Origin: Stercorarius parasiticus
Lineage: Eukaryota > Chordata > Aves > Charadriiformes > Stercorariidae
Assembly (NCBI GenBank): GCA_013396915.1
Contig: VWZL01000320.1
Coordinates: 1,075,048 to 1,139,047, forward strand
Reading direction: 5' to 3'
Length of the DNA stretch: 64,000 nt
Positions 58,843-64,000 of the stretch are shown here, in pieces. The translations under genes and the position numbers were made by a program. Within the stretch, counting starts at the first letter, position 1. Every line of letters begins with the position of its first letter. A model generated the notes under the pieces. That model saw nothing but the letters and a program-made list of their open reading frames with translations, was not told the DNA's origin and made no database searches.

Positions 58843-58969
58843 GTGGCACTGCCTGGAGATTTAAGCTTTGGTTGGTACTCGGAGGCTCATTTACAGACCC
58901 TTAGAGGTGTTAAGTACCGCAAATTAAGGTTGTGCTCCCCTTAAGGTCATTTGATCCTGTGGCCCTGGG

Positions 58970-59165
58970 GAGGTGGCCGGGTGCGGTGAGGTGCTGCAGC
59001 CTCGGCCGGTCCCCCCGGCAGGTCCCCATCCCGGTCTCCCCATCCCGGTCCCCCCATCCCGGTCCCCCCGGCCGCTTCCAGCCCCTCCAGGCCAGCGGGT
59101 ACTGCTCTCGCCTTTCGTCCCCTCGGGCCGTCGGGCTGCTATTACAGAAAACCCGGCTCTTCTGG
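58970..59165. repeat. CpG-dense GC-rich patch with 14-bp C-rich minisatellite
   Basis: I count about 18 CpG in roughly 195 bp, far above the surrounding intron. The core at about 59023-59070 is made of tandem units of the form CCCCATCCCGGTCC (14 bp, about three copies plus partial flanks). The minus strand reads as runs of three to six G separated by ACC and AT, a textbook G-quadruplex pattern. Open frames cross it in several phases because stops are rare in GC-rich DNA; I do not call a gene. It could be a small CpG island, a minisatellite, or both. Confidence 0.85.
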
Positions 59166-61118
59166 AGGTGCACCCGATGGATCAATCCCCTTCTTCTCTT
59201 CTCCTTATCGTTATCCAGACAGCGTCCAGCTCATAGACCTTAGTATATTATTAACGCTCCAAACTACGCTTGCCCTTCTTTGCTTTTGTCCCAACCATAA
59301 ATCTGTAATTCCTTAAAAATACCCTCCACTTAATTCAGTTTTAATGTCTCTCACAACCAGAATGATCCATAGGTGTCACTCAAGGTCAAAGCCCTGAAAA
59401 TCCACGACGACTAGATTCCTCTTGCTGTATATGTAGGAGTAGCACTGAAATGTAGAGGAATTTACACATGTAAAAGCATTGTGCATCGTTTTTAATGTGT
59501 GTCTTTTTGTTTGTTATGTTGCTGTTGCATCCATCTATTGAAATGATGGAAGAGTGATATGTTAATATTATTTTTAATAGCATTTGTCCTTGAAAATCTG
59601 TAATCTCTTTATGTCACAAAAAATTCCCGTAAGTCACCACTGAAGCAAAACAGCCAGATTCTGCAGAGAGGAGGATTTTTTTTTCTTAATTCTGAGAAGA
59701 GTTTTGAATCAGAAAGAAATGAAGAATATATACGCGAATGAAATTACAAGAAACCTTAGCTAAACCTTAAATTTATGAGCCCCTATTACAATGACTGTGT
59801 CACCAAAATTTCTTTTACTCGTCTTTGAAAAATTAAAAAAAAAAGGGATATGACTTCTAAGGAGAAACTAACTGTCATAGCTAACAGACTATTTTAAGAT
59901 CATCGTTCCTCAGCATCAGTCTGCTTGACTCAAAGGCAAACTGCTTGATCAATATCACCAGTCTATAAAACTCTTTCTGTTGAGAATTTCCATTGCAACA
60001 TCAATGAGTGATCATAGGGCTTCTTATGCTGTGATAACTGCTAACATCTCAACCATGCATGGCCTGGGTGCCACACATCCACCTCCGCCTACCCATGGCT
60101 TTGCAAACGGTGTCTTTAAATCACACCTCTACTCTGTGGTCTGTCCCTGGGACTACTTTCCATGTCAGCATCTGACAATAAGTTGCCACAAAACCTTCAT
60201 ATGAGCTCCATAATAGCCACAAGTTATCCCTCATGCAAAGAGCATTCCCACCTGGAGGATGTGGTCTGATGCCATCCATGTTGCTGAGGAGCTTCACTGC
60301 AAGCGGTGAATCCATGAGAGCTCGGCTGCATTTGCCTGAGTCATCAGCAAGAGGGTTGTGAAAGTTGAAGAATTAAAATGAAGGGACTTTGGAAGAACAC
60401 CATTAAAAGCTTTGGTGTTTTGTAAACTACATTCAAGTGTGTAAAACCACAAACCAACTTAGCTCTCTCATCACCATATATTAAAAGCTTTGTCCTCTGG
60501 TGACCTTGACGACGTGCCCGTGGCGGACGGCTCTGCTGGGCACATTTGTGACTGGTGCTGCAAGTCCTCCTCTCTGTGGGTAACAGAGCTCGCTGTGATT
60601 GCAAGTTCAGATTTTCTGAGGACAGTGCTTGGCTCTCTGTGCTGGGTCTCAGTGGACAGGCACTCTACGCAGTTATGAAGTCCTGAGTAGCTGTCTATTT
60701 TTGTTGTTGTTAAATTTTTAATTTCAGCTTCCCTAGTCTTGTTCCTCTCCTCAGGGCCTCAGTCACTCTCCAGTACTTCTCATTAAATTACAGCAATTGC
60801 AGTTTTACTGAGCGTAAAATTTCCCTAGTTTCCTAGAATTTTCTTACTGTGAACTGATAAATTAGTCATTTTGACCATAAATATACAATAATAGAGGCAT
60901 CCAGTTCAAACTCTTTACAAAACATTTCCTGAGAGAGCTGCCCTTTGGCTCCTGGCAAGTGATGAAGAGATGACCCCAGCTTCTGTTCCCTCAGCTTACT
61001 CAGTCTTGACAGCTAAAGGTAATTTCTGTGCCTTCAAGTTTATAGATCTTCATTAAAATGCTAATACAAGTCAGTTAGAAATCCAATTTCTGACTTTTAT
61101 TGTTTCTTGCTATTGGGC

Positions 61119-61136
61119 TGTGTGTGTGTGTGTGTG
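61119..61136. repeat. TG dinucleotide microsatellite
   Basis: Nine perfect TG units. Short for a polymorphic marker but potentially variable. Confidence 0.95.
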
Positions 61137-61600
61137 GTTGTTGCTGCTAAAGAGTAACATTTGTAAAAGAACGAATGCAGATCGATTGTCCTTAGCTTTT
61201 TCGCAACCTGAAGTGCTGAGACAAGCAAAACATGTTTCCATTACTTAACTAAGCAAACAATGGCATATAAATCATAGAGGCAGCTGGACCAAGGTGTCGT
61301 TTCCATAAAGAGCCAGATTTCTCTTGAAGGACAGTTTAATGGGCTGCTGCCAGTGAAACGTCTGCAGAGCCGGTAATGGCAGGAGGGCACACAAAAACTG
61401 GCGCTAGAAAGGTGTCGTGTGGGAGCTGAGAAATAGCTCCACAGCCAAGACAACTAGGAAAAGGGGACTGAAAAAGGTGTGTGCTTTAATAATCTGCTTC
61501 TCGAGGCTGATTGTTTTCAATAAAAATCTAAGTTTTTATTTTTAGCTTGTTCACATTGGCTGTGAGATCAGAGAAGTGTTTTTAGCTGTAATTTTATTTT

Positions 61601-61665
61601 GATCATGTTTATGCTGTGGCTTTATTTCTTCTTTGATCATGCTTAAACATGTTTCAGACATGTTT
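61601..61665 (+). promoter_or_regulatory. Candidate p53-family response element cluster
   Basis: Two perfect RRRCWWGYYY decamers, AAACATGTTT (61645-61654) and AGACATGTTT (61656-61665), are separated by a single C. Directly before them is GATCATGCTT (61635-61644), and 34 bp upstream of the pair is GATCATGTTT (61601-61610); each of these matches at 9 of 10 positions. The arrangement fits the full-site rule for p53, p63 and p73 binding. Binding is inferred from the motif only, and the CATG core is also common to other palindromic sites. Confidence 0.5.
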
Positions 61666-63013
61666 GTTTGATGTATGCTGTTTTTTAAAGCGCTCTTCCA
61701 CATTGTCTGCTTGTGTTTTTTTAAAGCAATGAATCATTGCAAAATATTTCTTAAATTAATTTTCCCAAAACATGCTTTCTGGACTTTTTAGCCAGTGGGA
61801 GACTGTTTTTAGACAAGAAAGTGTTGAACTGTTGTAACAGCATAGTTGAGCGCTTCACAGATTGGAGACAGTTTTAGGGTTGCAGAACACCCGACATTTC
61901 ATACACAGAAATTTGAAGTCATCCTATCTATCCAGAATAGCTGCAGTGCACTGACTTTTACAATTATTGGATCAAAGTCCTGTTTTCCATTCAGTAAAAC
62001 TAGCTTGAAATTCATTCCTGTGCTTCTTTTGTGGCTGTGTTGAATGTATGAAATAGGTCAACCCTGACTGAATTATTTTAAACTTCCCATGGGGACTGCT
62101 TGATACCGAACCTGTTTAATTTTGCAGGGTGAGGCAGGGCAGTCTCAATACTTGGAACATACACATTCATGGATGACATTCTTTCTTCTGCTGCATGGGT
62201 GAGCAATTAGGAGAGTCAAGGAGAAGTCCCTCATCTGTGGACAACATCTCCCTTCCCTTCCTCAAAGAAAAGCGGTACAGAAATGCTAGGTAGTCCATGG
62301 AGAGGGCTATGTTGCGTGACTGTTGGCCATCTGGCTGATTGATTCATCATGACCCTAAACAGTGAGTTGTAAGCATGGTCTGACACCCTGGAGTTAGACT
62401 CAAGTGTGCATCAGGCCTCAGGCAAGTCAAACAGCTCCTCTGCTACTGAAACAATGAACACACTACAAATCACTAGTTCACACCACCTACTTCTTAGCTT
62501 TATAACCTACGAAATTATCAACCGCGTTTCTCTCCCTCTCTCCACACGTATAATCATGATGGTGCTTTTATGATCATTATATTCATTCTGAACAGAAATG
62601 AATCTGTTTCTATCTGCAGCAGAACACATGTAGCCTGTTCTTCCTTTATTTGCTTCATTGCGTAGACATAGTTGTGTTATATGGAAGAGGGGAAAAAAAC
62701 CAAACACCACCAGGTAACAAAAGCAAGGGCGCTATAACACGAAGAACCACTCTTTTATTGACCCAACCATATTGATTTAACTAGATGGTGAAACAGCCTG
62801 AGGTTTGCTCAGTAAGAAACACCAGGGTTATTCAACAAAATATGTTCCATGGTATACAATGAATGTGTTCTAATGTGAGGCTGTGCGGCTGCTTTGCTTT
62901 CAGGGCTGTAGTTAGGGTTATTAATCACTAATTGAAAATCTGAATTCATCCCAGATGAGCACTGGTAAGAAATGTACAGAAAACGTATTCACATGCGCTC
63001 TGGCTATAGCATT

Positions 63014-63043
63014 AGTTATAGTATATAGTTATAGTGTATAGTT
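63014..63043. repeat. 13-bp tandem repeat, AT-rich
   Basis: AGTTATAGTATAT is followed directly by AGTTATAGTGTAT and then AGTT, giving two copies that differ at one base plus a partial third. Confidence 0.85.
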
Positions 63044-63869
63044 CTCACACCCCCCTCCTCTGCTACAACTCTGACAGAATTCTTTGAAATACATATTTTC
63101 ATTTTCTTAAGCTATTTTTCTATCATTCTTTTATCCGTCCTGCTTTGATACTAGACTCTTACTGTTTCTAGGCTGACTTGCAAAATTATGAGAGGCAAAG
63201 AAAAGAATAACAATATGCTAACCGAGGGCAAGTTTATGTAACCCGTACTATATCAGCAATATTATTGACTCAAATGGGACTCCCCACACTATCTTCATAG
63301 GCTAGTGTAAAGTTAGATTTTTGATGCCTGATAATATAGTGATTTATTTTAGAATTTGATATCTTGTGATTTACAAAACCCATTGCACTAGAAACAAATC
63401 ATTCAACCATTTGGGAATGTGTTTAGGTTTTGGTTGAATGATTTTTTTACCCTTTTCATTAAGACCTTAAGATTGTAAAAACAGTGTATTCAGACAAGAG
63501 GTTCTCCAGATGCAGTAGCCCAGAAGAGTGTCTACTAATGGGTATCCGTTTTCTCTGATGTATCCTTCCACAGGCTGTGATGCAGAAATTTTCAAGCTGT
63601 AGCTTTGTGTTTCTTGTGATACAAGTTGCATTCAAAGCCCTGGTAGATCGTATATAATATTATAGGTATTTACTGTGGTACAGTATAGTCTAGATATTAT
63701 TTATCTTAGGCCTTGTGTCGGTATAACTTGAAGGCTATTAAATGCATGCTAGGAAGAAAGGAAGTGAATTTAGTAGCTTGAGTTGCTGGGGTTTGGGGTG
63801 GAGAGCTTAAGCTGCTTACAGAATTTTGATGTTTTCAGATGTCTAAAAAGATTTATCTTAATAAACAAT

Positions 63870-64000
63870 CAGTAATAGACACAGTTCCACAGAGATCTGT
63901 TCTGCGTTGTTCAGCATGTCCATAAATAACCTGAAAAAGAGGTTGAGCAGCAGGATGAGAAAATTTTTCACACGATACTGAGTTATTCAGCGTAGTGAGA
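63870..64000 (+). mobile_element. CR1-type LINE fragment, sense, cut by window edge
   Basis: The sequence follows the sense strand of a CR1-superfamily LINE. It has a decayed 'gatctgttctgcgttgttca' block, then CATGTCCATAAATAACCTG, AAAAGAGGTTGAGCAGCAGG, a decayed 'aaaatttttcacacgatact' block, and GTTATTCAGCGTAGTGAGA at the edge. These correspond to the reverse-transcriptase 3' region, where the element normally reads like 'ttcataaatgacctggaaaa' and 'gcaaaatttgcagatgatac'. It is diverged, with no intact frame, and presumably continues beyond 64000. The assignment is from memory and was not searched. Confidence 0.65.

Larger units (their letters stand above)
42951..64000 (+). other. SEMA3A: SEMA3A intron, 5' part (at least 21 kb)
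   Basis: This is the intron that follows exon C; its acceptor lies beyond the window. It begins GTATGT. Items listed separately are a direct-repeat pair (44691-44785 and 45707-45806), a small palindrome at 46761, a 24-bp duplication at 58795-58842, a GC-rich minisatellite at 58970-59165, a TG repeat at 61119, a p53-type decamer cluster at 61601-61665, a 13-bp tandem repeat at 63014 and a CR1 fragment at the right edge. The remainder is AT-rich, unique-looking intron without a gene I can support. Confidence 0.88.

Noticed and set aside
58910..59243. Overlapping open frames of 87-103 codons on both strands in the GC-rich patch
   Set aside because: The frames exist because the minisatellite is GC-rich and lacks stops; they are open in several phases and encode low-complexity Pro/Arg/Gly sequence.
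60402..60492. 13-bp exact repeat ATTAAAAGCTTTG at 60402 and 60480
   Set aside because: Similarity does not extend beyond the 13 bases, so it is likely chance in AT-rich sequence.
60490..60678. 62-codon open frame with several Cys and Trp in a mildly GC-rich segment
   Set aside because: No splice-site pair, no recognised family, and short; treated as chance.
42951..64000. Next SEMA3A coding exon (expected Asp-Pro-Lys/Arg-Phe-Ile-Ser start)
   Set aside because: Looked for by eye and not found; it probably lies beyond 64000.

Overview
The window reads as vertebrate, most likely avian, chromosomal DNA from inside one large gene. It is AT-rich, has few CpG outside one patch, carries no bacterial-style gene packing, and holds degraded fragments of CR1-type LINEs, the typical retroposon of birds and other sauropsids. 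I see no mammalian Alu or L1 sequence. A turtle or crocodilian cannot be fully excluded from sequence alone.

The only protein-coding gene I can support is SEMA3A (semaphorin 3A, called collapsin-1 in chicken), on the + strand. Three consecutive internal coding exons are present: 3521-3640 (120 bp, phase 0 to 0), 36084-36177 (94 bp, phase 0 to 1) and 42831-42950 (120 bp, phase 1 to 1). Joined, they read without interruption through about 111 residues of the N-terminal part of the sema domain, roughly residues 112-222 by my count on the human protein. All three are bounded by AG/GT splice sites. The gene continues beyond both window edges: the signal-peptide exons lie upstream, and the rest of the sema domain, the PSI, Ig and basic C-terminal regions lie downstream.

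The remaining 99.5% is intron: at least 3.5 kb upstream of the first exon, a 32.4 kb intron, a 6.7 kb intron, and at least 21 kb of the next one. These introns hold four recognisable or probable CR1-superfamily fragments (23145-23722 minus, 34520-34767 plus, 42411-42503 minus, 63870-64000 plus), several microsatellites and homopolymer tracts, a GC-rich minisatellite patch near 59.0 kb with strong G-quadruplex potential, a pair of diverged direct repeats near 44.7 and 45.7 kb, and a recurrent short diverged motif that looks like an ancient dispersed repeat. The most suggestive regulatory sequence is a cluster of p53-type decamers at 61601-61665, including two perfect adjacent half-sites.

I found no RNA gene, CRISPR array, intact transposon or second gene, and no clear sign of a previously undescribed system. 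The findings below are leads in otherwise ordinary intronic DNA.
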